This document shows positions 49,326 through 59,444 of a DNA stretch of 64,000 nt, piece by piece. This stretch comes from Shewanella phaeophyticola. Lineage in GTDB: Bacteria; Pseudomonadota; Gammaproteobacteria; Enterobacterales; Shewanellaceae. Location: positions 4,216,001-4,280,000 of the forward strand of contig NZ_JAODOQ010000001.1 in NCBI RefSeq assembly GCF_025398315.1, given 5' to 3'. The notes beneath the pieces were generated by a model, which did not search any database, was not told the DNA's origin, and was given only the letters and a program-made list of their open reading frames with translations. How positions within the stretch are numbered: position 1 is the stretch's first letter; the number at the start of each line of letters is the position of its first letter. The position numbers and the translations under genes are program-made.

Positions 49326-49781
49326 GATCTTATTTTGTATAAACTAAGATCAACTCACAATTTAGATCAGGTTTATCCACAAATTACTATTTATAATAAC
49401 AACTTTGTGGATAAGCTATTATTTTCTGCGATCATAACTCTGTACTATTCACACTCCGATCTGCTTAAAGATCACCCTTGTGGATAAGTACCCGATCTAT
49501 CCCCACCTTATATTGAGTTTGATCGCGATCAGATCACAGGTTTAAAAGTTCGTTATTTATTGATTTTAAATGAAAATAAAAGTTACTAACAGAAAAGCTC
49601 GATCCTAATAATAAACATAATAAAAAGATCTATATAAAGATCTTAAGATCTATTAAGCAAACCCATCTTGATCATTCTATGAAAAATGATCATTCACGTT
49701 CTGACAAGCAAGTGCTAAAATGCGCAGCTCGAATCGCGTTACAAATTGAATTTAACTTTCTAAGCAATCAAAGGTCGCATA
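49326..49781. other. oriC: Chromosomal replication origin oriC
   Basis: A gene-free stretch between mioC and mnmG, the same site as E. coli and Vibrio oriC. It carries three perfect DnaA boxes: TTATCCACA at 49373-49381 (plus) and its complement at 49406-49414 and 49479-49487, plus a weaker TATCCCCA-type box near 49498. Sixteen GATC sites lie between 49326 and 49691, far above chance, as needed for SeqA/Dam control. AT-rich stretches at 49381-49400 and 49550-49660 suit duplex unwinding. Confidence 0.93.
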
Positions 49782-51670
49782 ATGCATTTTCATGAACGGT
49801 TTGATGTAATTGTCGTTGGTGGTGGTCATGCCGGAACTGAGGCAGCCCTCGCAGCTGCAAGAATGGGATCAAAAACATTATTGTTAACCCATAACATCGA
49901 CACACTAGGTCAAATGTCTTGTAATCCCGCTATCGGTGGTATTGGTAAAGGCCATTTGGTTAAAGAGATCGACGCATTAGGCGGAGCCATGGCAACGGCT
50001 ACAGACTTTGCCGGGATTCAATTTAGAACGTTAAATTCAAGTAAAGGCTCTGCTGTTCGTGCTACTCGTGCCCAAGCAGACCGAGCCCTATATCGTCAAA
50101 AAATTCAGCACATTTTACAAAACCAAGCTAACTTACGTATTTTTCAGCAAGCAGTTGATGATTTAGTGGTTGAAAATAATAAAGTTGTTGGTGTTGTTAC
50201 ACAAATGGGATTGGCATTTGAAGCACCTGCTGTTGTATTAACGACAGGCACTTTTTTAAGTGGAAAAATCCATATAGGTTTACAAAATTACAGCGGTGGT
50301 CGTGCAGGCGATCCACCAGCGATAGCATTAGCAAATCGGTTGCGTGAGTTACCGATCCGTGTAGGCCGTTTAAAAACCGGTACACCACCACGTATTGATG
50401 CCAATACCATTGATTTTTCACAAATGACAGAGCAAAAAGGCGATACTCCATTGCCAGTAATGTCATTTATAGGTGATGTAAGTCAGCATCCAAAACAAAT
50501 TTCATGTTTTATTACTCACACCAATGAAAAAACCCACGACATTATTCGTGGTGGCTTAGACCGAAGCCCAATGTATTCAGGTGTGATTGAAGGTATTGGC
50601 CTCGTTACTGCCCATCAATTGAAGATAAGATCCACCGCTTTGCAGATAAGTCATCGCACCAAATCTTTATTGAACCAGAAGGTTTAAGCACTAACGAGAT
50701 CTACCCTAACGGTATTTCTACCAGTTTACCTTTTGATGTTCAGCTTAATTTAGTACGTTCGATCAAAGGCATGGAAAATGCTGAAATCGTTCGTCCAGGT
50801 TACGCTATTGAGTATGATTATTTTGATCCACGGGATCTTAAAAACTCATTAGAAACCAAAACCATTGAAGGCTTATTCTTTGCAGGTCAAATCAATGGTA
50901 CAACGGGTTACGAAGAAGCCGGTGCTCAAGGTTTATTAGCAGGTATGAACGCATCTTTACAAGTACAAGGTAAAGACACTTGGTGTCCTCGTCGTGATGA
51001 AGCATATCTTGGTGTATTAGTTGACGATTTATCAACTCTAGGTACCAAAGAACCCTACCGTATGTTTACTAGCCGTGCGGAATATCGTTTATTGCTACGT
51101 GAAGATAACGCCGATCTACGATTAACTGAAAAAGGCCGCGAACTTGGTTTAGTTGACGATAATCGCTGGGAATTATTCAGTAAGAAAAAAGAATCGATCG
51201 AACTGGAATTACAACGTTTACGTGGACAGTGGGTACACCCTAATTCACCCTTACTCGATGTGCTTAATCCACAATTGAATACGCCTATTTCGCGTGAAGC
51301 ATCATTTGAAGATTTACTGCGTCGCCCAGAAATGGATTACAGTAAATTAATGCAATTAGAAGGTTTTGGTCCAGGCCTTGAAGACCCACAAGCTGCTGAG
51401 CAAGTGCAAATTCAAGTTAAATACTCAGGATATATTCAACGTCAACAAGACGAAGTTGATAAAGCTGTGCGTCATGAAAGCTCATTATTACCACTGGATC
51501 TAGATTACAAAGAAGTACCAGGTCTATCCAATGAAGTGATCGCTAAGCTAAATAACCACAAACCAGAAACAGTAGGACAAGCATCGCGCATATCAGGAAT
51601 CACTCCAGCAGCTGTCTCAATTCTACTTGTACACTTGAAAAAGCGTGGTTTATTGAGAAAAAGCGCATAA
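49782..51670 (+). CDS. mnmG: tRNA uridine-5-carboxymethylaminomethyl enzyme MnmG (frameshift)
   Basis: FAD enzyme that with MnmE modifies wobble uridine. The dinucleotide fold is DVIVVGGGHAGTEAALAAAR, then CNPAIGGIGKGHLVKEIDAL and GRLKTGTPPRID. The frame breaks at 50597-50603: ATTGGCCTCG is read and ATTGGGCCTCG restores EGIGPRYCPSIEDKI. The corrected length is 629 aa, the same as E. coli. It is first gene right of oriC and operonic with rsmG-parA-parB, though a hairpin follows it. Confidence 0.94.
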
Positions 51671-51699
51671 TTACAGATATTTTTTCGACTCAATAACAC

Positions 51700-51723
51700 A
51701 AGGGAAGCCATAAGGCTTCCCTT
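51700..51723 (+). terminator. Hairpin after mnmG
   Basis: AAGGGAAGCC / GGCTTCCCTT perfect 10-bp stem with a 4-nt loop. The T run after it is poor, so it may be only partly terminating before rsmG. Confidence 0.6.
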
Positions 51724-51781
51724 AGTGCTTTTACGGCTTCATAATAACTGCCGTCTGTTCATGCAATTTACGAGGCTTTCT

Positions 51782-52403
51782 GTGTTATCTGTGCAACTCC
51801 AAACCTATTTAGCTGAAATGAAAATATCGGCCACTGAATTACAACAAAAACAATTAATCGGTTTTGTTGAAATGCTCGCTAAATGGAATAAAGCCTATAA
51901 CCTCACCTCGGTTCGCGATCCTGAGCAAATGTTAATCCGTCATATTATGGACAGCTTGGCCGTTTCTCCTTATCTTGAAGGCCAGCGATTTATTGATGTG
52001 GGCACAGAGCACTGGTTTACCCGGGATCCCATTAGCCATTATGAACCCAGACAAAGAATTTGTATTATTAGACAGTTTAGGTAAGCGGATCCGCTTTCAA
52101 AAACAGGTTCAATTTGAGCTTAAAATTAATAATATTACCTCAGTAGAGAGCCGGGTTGAGGCTTATCAACCTGAAGATAAATTTGATGGCGTATTAAGCC
52201 GAGCGTTTGCCTCAATACAAGATATGCTCAGCTGGTGCCATCATTTGCCAAAAGAAAACGGTATTTATTACGCCTTAAAAGGCCAGTTAAGTGAACAAGA
52301 ATTACAGCAAATGCCAGCAGGATTTTCGCTGGTTGATACCATTGTATTGCATGTACCAAAGCTAGATGAACAGCGACATTTATTAAAAATTGCTAAGCAA
52401 TAA
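51782..52403 (+). CDS. rsmG: 16S rRNA (guanine527-N7)-methyltransferase RsmG (frameshift)
   Basis: Methylates G527 of 16S rRNA. N-terminal LAKWNKAYNLTSVRDPEQ, then the SAM site FIDVGTGPGLPG and LLDSLGKRIRF. The SAM loop is broken at 52007-52012: ACAGAGCACTGGTTTA is read and ACAGGGCCAGGTTTA restores GTGPGLPG. The corrected length is 206 aa. I choose a GTG start at 51782 with GAGG upstream (M-L-S-V-Q-L); an ATG at 51761 is possible but gives an atypical N-terminus. Confidence 0.92.
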
Positions 52404-52465
52404 AGCGCATTTCTTTTGCTAATTAATCTAACCGGACATCAATAATTTAAAGACAGGATGACATA

Positions 52466-53254
52466 GTGGGTAAAATTATTGCCGTAGCCAATCAAAAAGG
52501 TGGCGTAGGAAAAACAACAACTTGCGTAAACTTAGCCGCATCACTTGCCGCCACAAAGCGTAAAGTGTTGTTGATCGACTTAGATCCTCAAGGCAATGCA
52601 ACCATGGGCAGTGGTGTCGACAAATACGATGTTGACAATACCGCCTACGAATTACTGGTAGAAGAAAAGCCTTTTGCTGATATTGTGATTAAAAATACCG
52701 TGGGTAAATTTGATCTGATCGCCAGTAATGGTGATGTCACAGCAGCAGAAATTAAGCTGATGGAGTTTTTTGCCCGTGAGATCCGTTTACGTAATGCACT
52801 TGCGCCGATTAGAGACGATTACGATTACATCTTTATTGACTGCCCACCTTCATTAAATATGTTAACCGTTAATGCCATGTCAGCAGCTGATTCTGTTTTG
52901 GTTCCAATGCAGTGTGAATACTATGCATTAGAAGGGCTGACAGCGTTGATTGATACCATTACCAAGCTCGGTGCCATGGTCAATCCAACATTAACTATCG
53001 AAGGTATATTACGCACCATGTACGACCCGCGAAATAGATTATCAAATGATGTGTCAGATCAGCTAAAACAACATTTTGGTGACAAGGTTTATCGGACTGT
53101 CATTCCAAGAAACATTCGTTTAGCTGAAGCACCTAGTTTTGGTGCGCCTGCCATGTATTACGATAAATCAAGTGCTGGCGCTAAAGCTTATTTAGCTCTA
53201 GCGGGTGAAATTATTCGTCGTGCAGAGCAGCAGACACAACCCAAACAAGCGTAG
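52466..53254 (+). CDS. parA: Chromosome partitioning ATPase ParA (Soj)
   Basis: A 262-aa deviant Walker ATPase with the P-loop NQKGGVGKTTTCVN (signature Lys at residue 11), Walker A' IDLDPQGNATMG and Walker B FIDCPPSLN. It lacks the N-terminal HTH of plasmid ParA, so it is a Soj-type chromosomal protein. It works with ParB bound at the parS sites (24.9-29.6 kb) to move origins apart. It starts GTG after AGGAT. Confidence 0.95.
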   Translation: MGKIIAVANQKGGVGKTTTCVNLAASLAATKRKVLLIDLDPQGNATMGSGVDKYDVDNTAYELLVEEKPFADIVIKNTVGKFDLIASNGDVTAAEIKLMEFFAREIRLRNALAPIRDDYDYIFIDCPPSLNMLTVNAMSAADSVLVPMQCEYYALEGLTALIDTITKLGAMVNPTLTIEGILRTMYDPRNRLSNDVSDQLKQHFGDKVYRTVIPRNIRLAEAPSFGAPAMYYDKSSAGAKAYLALAGEIIRRAEQQTQPKQA

Positions 53255-53263
53255 GACATAAAA

Positions 53264-54148
53264 ATGACGTTAAAAAAACGCGGTTTAGGTAAAGGCTTGG
53301 ATGCCTTATTAAGCCATAGTAATGCGGCGACTCGTAAAAACGAGCAACCTGAAGACACTCAGCCATTAGCCACTGCTGGCGATCTTATTCATCTTGCTCT
53401 CGACAAACTCCAGCCGGGTAAATACCAACCGCGTAAAGATATGTCGCCTGAAGCACTAGAAGAACTAGCTGAATCAATCCGCTCACAAGGTGTAATTCAA
53501 CCTATTGTTGTACGTAAGGTTGTTGATGGTAATTATGAAATTATCGCCGGTGAACGCCGTTGGCGTGCTGCACAACTCGCCAAGCTTGATACCGTCCCTT
53601 GTATTGTTAAACAGGTTGCTGATGAAGCCGCTGTCGCGATTGCATTAATTGAAAATATTCAGCGCGAAGATCTCAATGCAATGGAAGAAGCAATAGCGTT
53701 ACAGCGTTTACTCGAAGAGTTTGAACTAACCCATCAACAAGTCGCCGATGCGGTAGGTAAATCTCGTGTTAGCGTGTCAAATCTATTACGTCTAAACAGC
53801 CTTAATGAACCTGTTAAACGTTTGTTAGAATATGGTGACATTGACATGGGTCACGCCCGTGCATTATTGGCTATTGAAGGTGATGAACAAACTATTTTGG
53901 CTCGATTAGTTGCATCAAAAGAAATGACTGTTCGTGAAACTGAACGATTAGTTAATAAAGCCTTAAATCCGGCTAAAGTTGCCGAAACACAGGCTAAAGA
54001 TCATGATGTTAGCCGTTTAGAACAAGAGTTAATTGAAAGGCTCGGTGCCAAAGTTGCCATCAACCATGGGACTAAAGGCAAAGGGAAAATTGTAATAAAC
54101 TACCAAAATCTCGCTGAATTAGACGGTATTTTAAGTAAAATCCGCTAA
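53264..54148 (+). CDS. parB: Chromosome partitioning protein ParB (Spo0J)
   Basis: A 294-aa CTP-dependent clamp that loads at parS. N-terminal ParA-stimulating basic segment KKRGLGKGLDALL, CTP-binding motif GERRWRAAQLA, ENIQREDLNAMEEA, then helix-turn-helix (HQQVADAVGKSRVSVSNLLR) that reads parS. The C-terminal dimerisation domain ends in INYQNLAELDGILSKIR. It follows parA by 9 bp. Confidence 0.95.
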   Translation: MTLKKRGLGKGLDALLSHSNAATRKNEQPEDTQPLATAGDLIHLALDKLQPGKYQPRKDMSPEALEELAESIRSQGVIQPIVVRKVVDGNYEIIAGERRWRAAQLAKLDTVPCIVKQVADEAAVAIALIENIQREDLNAMEEAIALQRLLEEFELTHQQVADAVGKSRVSVSNLLRLNSLNEPVKRLLEYGDIDMGHARALLAIEGDEQTILARLVASKEMTVRETERLVNKALNPAKVAETQAKDHDVSRLEQELIERLGAKVAINHGTKGKGKIVINYQNLAELDGILSKIR

Positions 54149-54259
54149 AAAGCCGACTAAACCATTTCATGTAGTAATTTTGTGACACAGCGCTAATTTT
54201 TACTTTTGTATATTTAGCGCTAATTCACTTATTAAATCGTTGTTTTCCTATCATCAAAG

Positions 54260-54287
54260 TTGCAAACAAAGCGCGAAAAGGTATACT
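54260..54287 (+). promoter_or_regulatory. Candidate promoter of the atp operon
   Basis: TTGCAA (54260-54265), 16-bp spacer, TATACT (54282-54287), about 80 bp upstream of atpI. It lies in the 220-bp gap after parB. A repeated AGCGCTAATT motif is found 40-90 bp further upstream. Confidence 0.55.
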
Positions 54288-54368
54288 TTGCAGGCTTTTT
54301 GTATCTTAAGGCTAGTTTAATCTATTAAATTTAACATTAGGATCAGCGAAAGGCATTAATGCGGAGAT

Positions 54369-54758
54369 ATGAAGTTGGGTAATGTTTTAGCGCGTCGTGG
54401 TAGGTTAGCAGCCTATAAATTAGTGCTGGTACAAGCGATTGTTGCGAGTATTATTTCAATACTATTTTTCGTAATGTGGGGAGCGCAGTATGGTCAGTCT
54501 GCTTTAGCAGGCGCGATTATCGCTGTACTTCCTAATTTTGTATTCGCAACCCTAGCTTTCTCACATAGTGGGGCAAGCTCAGCAGCAAAAGTGATTAAAA
54601 GCTTTTACTGGGGGGAAGCGGTAAAGATGCTGTTGACCATTGCATTGTTTACGTTAGTGTTTATCAACATGGAAGTCGGATTTATGCCGCTTTTTACTTG
54701 TTATTCGTTAGCGTTAGTTGTGCACTGGATAGCACCTTTATATTTCAAGCAAAGTTAA
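54369..54758 (+). CDS. atpI: ATP synthase protein I
   Basis: A 129-aa integral membrane protein with four hydrophobic segments, first gene of the atp operon. AtpI is an accessory factor aiding c-ring assembly or Mg handling, not a structural subunit. It is poorly conserved, but position and hydrophobic pattern make it clear. GGAGA ribosome site. Confidence 0.9.
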   Translation: MKLGNVLARRGRLAAYKLVLVQAIVASIISILFFVMWGAQYGQSALAGAIIAVLPNFVFATLAFSHSGASSAAKVIKSFYWGEAVKMLLTIALFTLVFINMEVGFMPLFTCYSLALVVHWIAPLYFKQS

Positions 54759-54770
54759 GTGGGATGAATC

Positions 54771-55565
54771 ATGGCTGCAACTGGTGAAGCGTTAACACCG
54801 CAGGGCTATATCCAACATCACCTTACCAACTTAAGTGTTGGTGAAGGGTTTTGGACATGGCACATTGATTCGTTGCTCTTTTCGGTTGGGCTTGGTGTGT
54901 TGTTCTTATGGCTGTTTTACAGTGCTGGCAAAAAAGCGACGACAGGCGTTCCTGGCAAATTTCAATGTTTTGTCGAGATGATTGTTGAGTTTGTTGATAG
55001 CAGTGTGAAAGAAACCTTTCACGGCCGCAATCCTGTTATTGCACCTTTAGCTCTGACTATTTTTGTATGGATTTTCATGATGAACTTCATGGATATGATC
55101 CCTGTAGATTGGTTGCCATGGGCAGCTAGTTTAGCAGGCGTGCCATACCTAAAAGTAGTTCCGACTACTGACGTAAACATCACTTTTAGTTTAGCTATTG
55201 GTGTGTTTGTGCTGATTATTTACTACAGCATTAAAGTCAAAGGTGTTTCAGGTTTTGTTAAAGAACTAACATTTCAGCCTTTTAACCATTGGGCAATGAT
55301 ACCCGTCAACTTATTATTAGAAACAGTAACCTTAGTGGCTAAGCCAATCTCATTGGCTCTACGACTATTTGGTAACTTGTATGCTGGTGAGTTGATTTTT
55401 ATCCTTATTGCATTGATGTATGGTTCTAACGTGGCGTTATCTGCTCTAGGTGTAGGATTACAACTAGGTTGGTTAATTTTCCATATTTTAGTTATTACTT
55501 TACAAGCATTTATTTTCATGATGTTGACCATTGTTTATTTAAGCATGGCGCATGAAGATCACTAA
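54771..55565 (+). CDS. atpB: ATP synthase F0 subunit a
   Basis: A 264-aa membrane stator subunit forming the proton half-channels. The essential arginine is in LALRLFGNLYAGELIF. Other polar channel residues lie in the last helices (GLQLGWLIFHILVITLQAF). It is in the standard operon order atpIBEFHAGDC. Confidence 0.96.
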   Translation: MAATGEALTPQGYIQHHLTNLSVGEGFWTWHIDSLLFSVGLGVLFLWLFYSAGKKATTGVPGKFQCFVEMIVEFVDSSVKETFHGRNPVIAPLALTIFVWIFMMNFMDMIPVDWLPWAASLAGVPYLKVVPTTDVNITFSLAIGVFVLIIYYSIKVKGVSGFVKELTFQPFNHWAMIPVNLLLETVTLVAKPISLALRLFGNLYAGELIFILIALMYGSNVALSALGVGLQLGWLIFHILVITLQAFIFMMLTIVYLSMAHEDH

Positions 55566-55630
55566 GGGTAACCGAAAATTTTTTTGACCTAAATCATTAA
55601 TAACAACGATTTAGAATATTGGAGATAGAT

Positions 55631-55882
55631 ATGGAAACTGTATTAGGAATGACGGCTATTGCTGTTGCTCTACTTATTGGTATGGGTGCATTAGGAACAG
55701 CTATCGGTTTCGGCCTTTTAGGTGGAAAGTTTTTGGAAGGTGCAGCTCGTCAGCCAGAAATGGCGCCTATGTTACAAGTTAAAATGTTCATCGTAGCGGG
55801 TCTACTTGATGCCGTAACTATGATTGGTGTAGGTATTGCGCTATTTATGCTATTTACTAACCCATTGGGTGCAATGCTTTAA
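55631..55882 (+). CDS. atpE: ATP synthase F0 subunit c
   Basis: An 83-aa hairpin of two membrane helices forming the rotor ring. The glycine-rich first helix ([19 protein letters not shown]), polar loop ARQP and the proton-binding Asp in [11 protein letters not shown] are present; the ion-binding pattern is that of an H+ ring. I choose the ATG at 55631 because GGAG is 8-10 nt upstream. Confidence 0.96.
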
Positions 55883-55919
55883 TTAACGCTTCTGTCTTTA
55901 ATCTAACTAGGAGGCTGTT

Positions 55920-56390
55920 GTGAATTTCAACGCTACCCTATTCGGTCAGACGGTTGCCTTTATTCTCTTCGTGTGGTTTTGCATGAAGTTTGTATGGCCT
56001 CCGTTGATGAATGCCATCGAAGAACGCCAGAAGAAAATTGCTGATGGTCTGGCAGATGCCGGCCGTGCAGCAAAAGATCTAGAGTTAGCGCAAATTAAAG
56101 CTACTGAGCAGCTAAAAGAAGCAAAAGTAACTGCCAACGAGATCATTGAGCAAGCTAACAAGCGTAAAGCTCAAATCGTTGAAGAAGCTAAAGCTGAAGC
56201 ACAAGTTGAGCGAGCTAAAATTATCGCTCAAGGTAATGCAGAAATTGAAAACGAACGTAATCGCGTTAAAGATGACTTGCGTAAGCAAGTTGCTACTCTA
56301 GCCGTTGTAGGTGCAGAGAAGATTCTTGAACGTTCGATTGACCCAGCCGCCCACAGTGACATTGTTAATAAACTTGTTGCTGAAATTTGA
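55920..56390 (+). CDS. atpF: ATP synthase F0 subunit b
   Basis: A 156-aa peripheral stalk subunit. One N-terminal membrane helix (FGQTVAFILFVWFCMKFVW) and a long charged coiled coil (about residues 30-140) that dimerises and reaches to the delta subunit. GTG start with GGAGG upstream. Its frame is intact. Confidence 0.95.
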   Translation: MNFNATLFGQTVAFILFVWFCMKFVWPPLMNAIEERQKKIADGLADAGRAAKDLELAQIKATEQLKEAKVTANEIIEQANKRKAQIVEEAKAEAQVERAKIIAQGNAEIENERNRVKDDLRKQVATLAVVGAEKILERSIDPAAHSDIVNKLVAEI

Positions 56391-56404
56391 TAAGGAGTTG
56401 AGTT

Positions 56405-56938
56405 ATGGCTGAATTAACCACCATCGCTCGCCCTTACGCAAAGGCAGCTTTTGATTTTGCTGTTGAACATAAAGCAGTAGATAGCTGGACAGAAATGTTA
56501 GCTTTCGCCTCATTGGTAAGTGAAAACGAATCAATGAAACCACTGCTTAACGGTACTCTAGCGAGTACTCAACTTGCCTCACTGTTTATTAACGTATGCG
56601 GTGAACAAGTCAACGAGCAAGGTCAAAACCTGATAAAGGTAATGGCTGAAAACGGTCGTTTAGGGATACTGCCAACAGTATCGCTACTTTTTGCTGAATA
56701 CCGTAATGAGTGGGCAAAAGAAGTTGAAGCCACAGTGGTTTCTGCTACTGAGCTAAGCTCTGAGCAACAGCAGCAAATTAGTGTTTCTCTAGAGAAACGT
56801 CTCGCACGCAAAGTTAAGCTGAATTGCAGCATCGACGCATCGCTCATTGGCGGTGTGATTATTAAATCAGGCGACCTAGTCATTGATGGCTCGGTAAGCG
56901 GTAAGTTATCGCGCTTGTCTGATAAGCTGCAGTCGTAA
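56405..56938 (+). CDS. atpH: ATP synthase F1 subunit delta
   Basis: A 177-aa delta (OSCP) subunit joining the b-stalk to the top of F1. The N-terminal six-helix bundle begins ARPYAKAAFDFAVEH, and the C-terminal GGVIIKSGDLVIDGSVSGKL motif is diagnostic. Confidence 0.95.
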   Translation: MAELTTIARPYAKAAFDFAVEHKAVDSWTEMLAFASLVSENESMKPLLNGTLASTQLASLFINVCGEQVNEQGQNLIKVMAENGRLGILPTVSLLFAEYRNEWAKEVEATVVSATELSSEQQQQISVSLEKRLARKVKLNCSIDASLIGGVIIKSGDLVIDGSVSGKLSRLSDKLQS

Positions 56939-56952
56939 TTGGGAGTTTGAGC

Positions 56953-58495
56953 ATGCAACTGAATTCCACTGAAATCAGCGATCTGATTAAGCAGCGGATC
57001 GAGCAGTTCGACGTCGTTAGTGAAGCTCGCAACGAAGGTACTATCGTTGCAGTAAGTGACGGCATCATTCGCATTAACGGCCTTGCCGATGTAATGCAAG
57101 GTGAAATGATCGAACTGCCTGGTGGCCGTTTTGCAATCGCGTTGAACTTAGAACGTGATTCTGTAGGCGCCGTAGTAATGGGCGCTTATGCTAATTTAGC
57201 AGAAGGCGCAAAAGTTAGAACCACTGGTCGTATTCTTGAAGTACCAGTTGGTCGTGGACTACTTGGTCGTGTTGTTAACACCCTTGGTGAGCCAATCGAC
57301 GGTAAAGGACTATATCGATAACGATGGTTTCTCTCCTGTTGAAGTTATTGCCCCTGGTGTTATTGAGCGTAAATCAGTAGATCAACCAATCCAAACTGGT
57401 TATAAAGCTGTTGATGCCATGATCCCAATCGGTCGTGGTCAACGTGAATTGATCATTGGTGACCGTCAGACTGGTAAAACAGCGATGGCTATTGATGCAA
57501 TTATCAACCAGAAAGATTCAGGTATTAAGTGTGTCTACGTTGCTGTTGGTCAGAAAGCTTCTACCATCGCTAACGTAGTACGTAAACTTGAAGAACATGG
57601 CGCACTAGCTAACACTATCGTTGTTGTTGCATCAGCTTCTGAAGCTGCAGCACTGCAATTCTTAGCACCATATTCTGGTTGTTCAATGGGTGAATACTTC
57701 CGTGACCGCGGTGAAGATTCTTTAATTGTATATGATGATTTGTCTAAGCAAGCAGTTGCTTATCGTCAAATTTCATTGCTATTGAAGCGTCCACCAGGAC
57801 GTGAAGCATACCCAGGTGATGTATTCTATCTACACTCTCGTTTACTAGAGCGTGCTTCACGCGTAAACGCGAACTACGTAGAAAAGTACACAAACGGTGC
57901 AGTAACAGGTCAAACCGGTTCGTTAACCGCGTTACCTATTATTGAAACCCAAGCTGGTGACGTATCAGCGTTCGTACCGACCAACGTAATTTCTATTACA
58001 GATGGTCAGATCTTCCTTGAGACTGACTTGTTTAACTCGGGCTTACGTCCAGCAGTTAACCCAGGTATTTCTGTTTCTCGTGTTGGTGGTGCAGCGCAGA
58101 CTAAGATCATCAAGAAACTGTCTGGCGGTATCCGTACTGCACTTGCACAGTATCGAGAGCTTGCAGCGTTCTCACAGTTTGCATCTGATTTAGATGATGC
58201 AACACGTGCTCAACTTGAGCATGGTGAGCGTGTAACCGAATTAATGAAGCAAAAGCAATATGCTCCTATGAGCGTTGCTGCCCAGGCTGTGTCTATTTTC
58301 GCAGCTGAAAAAGGCTACCTTAAAGGTGTTGCTTTAAATGAAATCGGTCGCTTCGAAGCCGCTCTGCTTTCATACATGAACAGTCAACATGCTGACCTAA
58401 TCAAAACCATCAATGCTACTGGCGATTATAACGCTGATATCGAAGGTGAGTTGAAGGCAGGCATGGACAAGTTCATTGAAACCCAAACCTGGTAA
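56953..58495 (+). CDS. atpA: ATP synthase F1 subunit alpha (frameshift)
   Basis: Non-catalytic nucleotide-binding subunit. P-loop GDRQTGKTAMAIDAI, arginine-finger region NPGISVSRVGGAAQTK. The frame breaks at 57307-57314: AAAGGACTATATCG is read where AAAGGGCCTATCG restores DGKGPIDNDGFSPVE. The corrected length is 513 aa, identical to E. coli. The other F1 genes are intact, so loss of this one gene in a live operon is implausible. ATG at 56953 with GGAG; a TTG 6 nt before is less likely. Confidence 0.95.
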
Positions 58496-58548
58496 TAATG
58501 AACAAGAGGTGTCATTAGGCACCTCAGATCCCAGATTGGAGAGTAGAG

Positions 58549-59409
58549 ATGGCCGGCGCTAAAGAGATTAAAACCAAGATCGCGAGTGTTAAAAACACTC
58601 AGAAGATCACTTCAGCTATGGAAATGGTTGCAGCCAGCAAAATGCGCAAAGCGCAGGAACGCATGGCAGCAAGTCGTCCATATGCAGAAAATATGCGTAA
58701 GGTGATCGGTCACGTAGCGCAAGGTACTCTCGAGTATAAACACCCCTATTTAGAGGTGAGAGATGCCAAGCGGGTTGGTTACATTGTTGTAGCAACCGAC
58801 CGTGGCCTTTGTGGTGGTTTGAACGTCAACCTTTTCAAAAAGGTTGTGTCAGACGTGAAGAAGTGGAAAGAGCAAGGTGCTGAAGTGGACTTTTGTCCAG
58901 TAGGTGCTCGTTCAGTTCAATTCTTCAAAAGCTTTGGTGGTAATGTTACTGCCCATGCATCAGGTTTAGGCGATGCGCCAAAACTTGCTGATTTGATTGG
59001 CACGGTTCGTGTCATGTTAAAAGCTTACAACGAAGGTAAACTGGATCGTCTGTACATTGTGTTCAACAAATTTGTTAATACAATGGCTCAGACTCCTGTG
59101 ATCGAACAGCTGCTACCTTTACCTAAGTCAGATGAAGAAGTAGCGAGTTACCCTTGGGATTATATTTACGAGCCAGATCCAAAAGAAATTTTGGATGTAT
59201 TGTTAACTCGTTATGTAGAGTCACAAGTGTATCAAGGTGTTGTTGAAAACCTTGCCTCTGAACAGGCTGCCCGTATGGTAGCGATGAAAGCGGCAACAGA
59301 CAACGCTGGCGAAATGATCGATGATCTGCAACTCGTCTACAACAAAGCCCGTCAGGCTGCGATTACGCAAGAACTGTCGGAAATTGTTTCAGGCGCTGCA
59401 GCGGTTTAG
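58549..59409 (+). CDS. atpG: ATP synthase F1 subunit gamma
   Basis: A 286-aa central shaft. N-terminal coiled coil MAGAKEIKTKIASVKNTQKI and C-terminal helix DLQLVYNKARQAAITQEL are the conserved ends that turn inside alpha3beta3; DRGLCGGLN marks the Rossmann part. Confidence 0.96.
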   Translation: MAGAKEIKTKIASVKNTQKITSAMEMVAASKMRKAQERMAASRPYAENMRKVIGHVAQGTLEYKHPYLEVRDAKRVGYIVVATDRGLCGGLNVNLFKKVVSDVKKWKEQGAEVDFCPVGARSVQFFKSFGGNVTAHASGLGDAPKLADLIGTVRVMLKAYNEGKLDRLYIVFNKFVNTMAQTPVIEQLLPLPKSDEEVASYPWDYIYEPDPKEILDVLLTRYVESQVYQGVVENLASEQAARMVAMKAATDNAGEMIDDLQLVYNKARQAAITQELSEIVSGAAAV

Positions 59410-59444
59410 GTTTAGGTAACGAATTCAAGTTTAGAGGATTAATC

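Noticed and set aside
18741..51370. GGNCC (Sau96I-type) as the affected motif
   Set aside because: GGACC and GGTCC are intact in trkH, yidD, mnmE and mnmG coding for Gly-Pro, so only the GGGCC/GGCCC forms are affected.
1260..58495. Genuine pseudogenes or programmed frameshifts in about 20 genes
   Set aside because: Several are essential in relatives and their operon partners are intact. The breaks include in-frame stops and varied indels, not slippery sequences, and they coincide with one DNA word.
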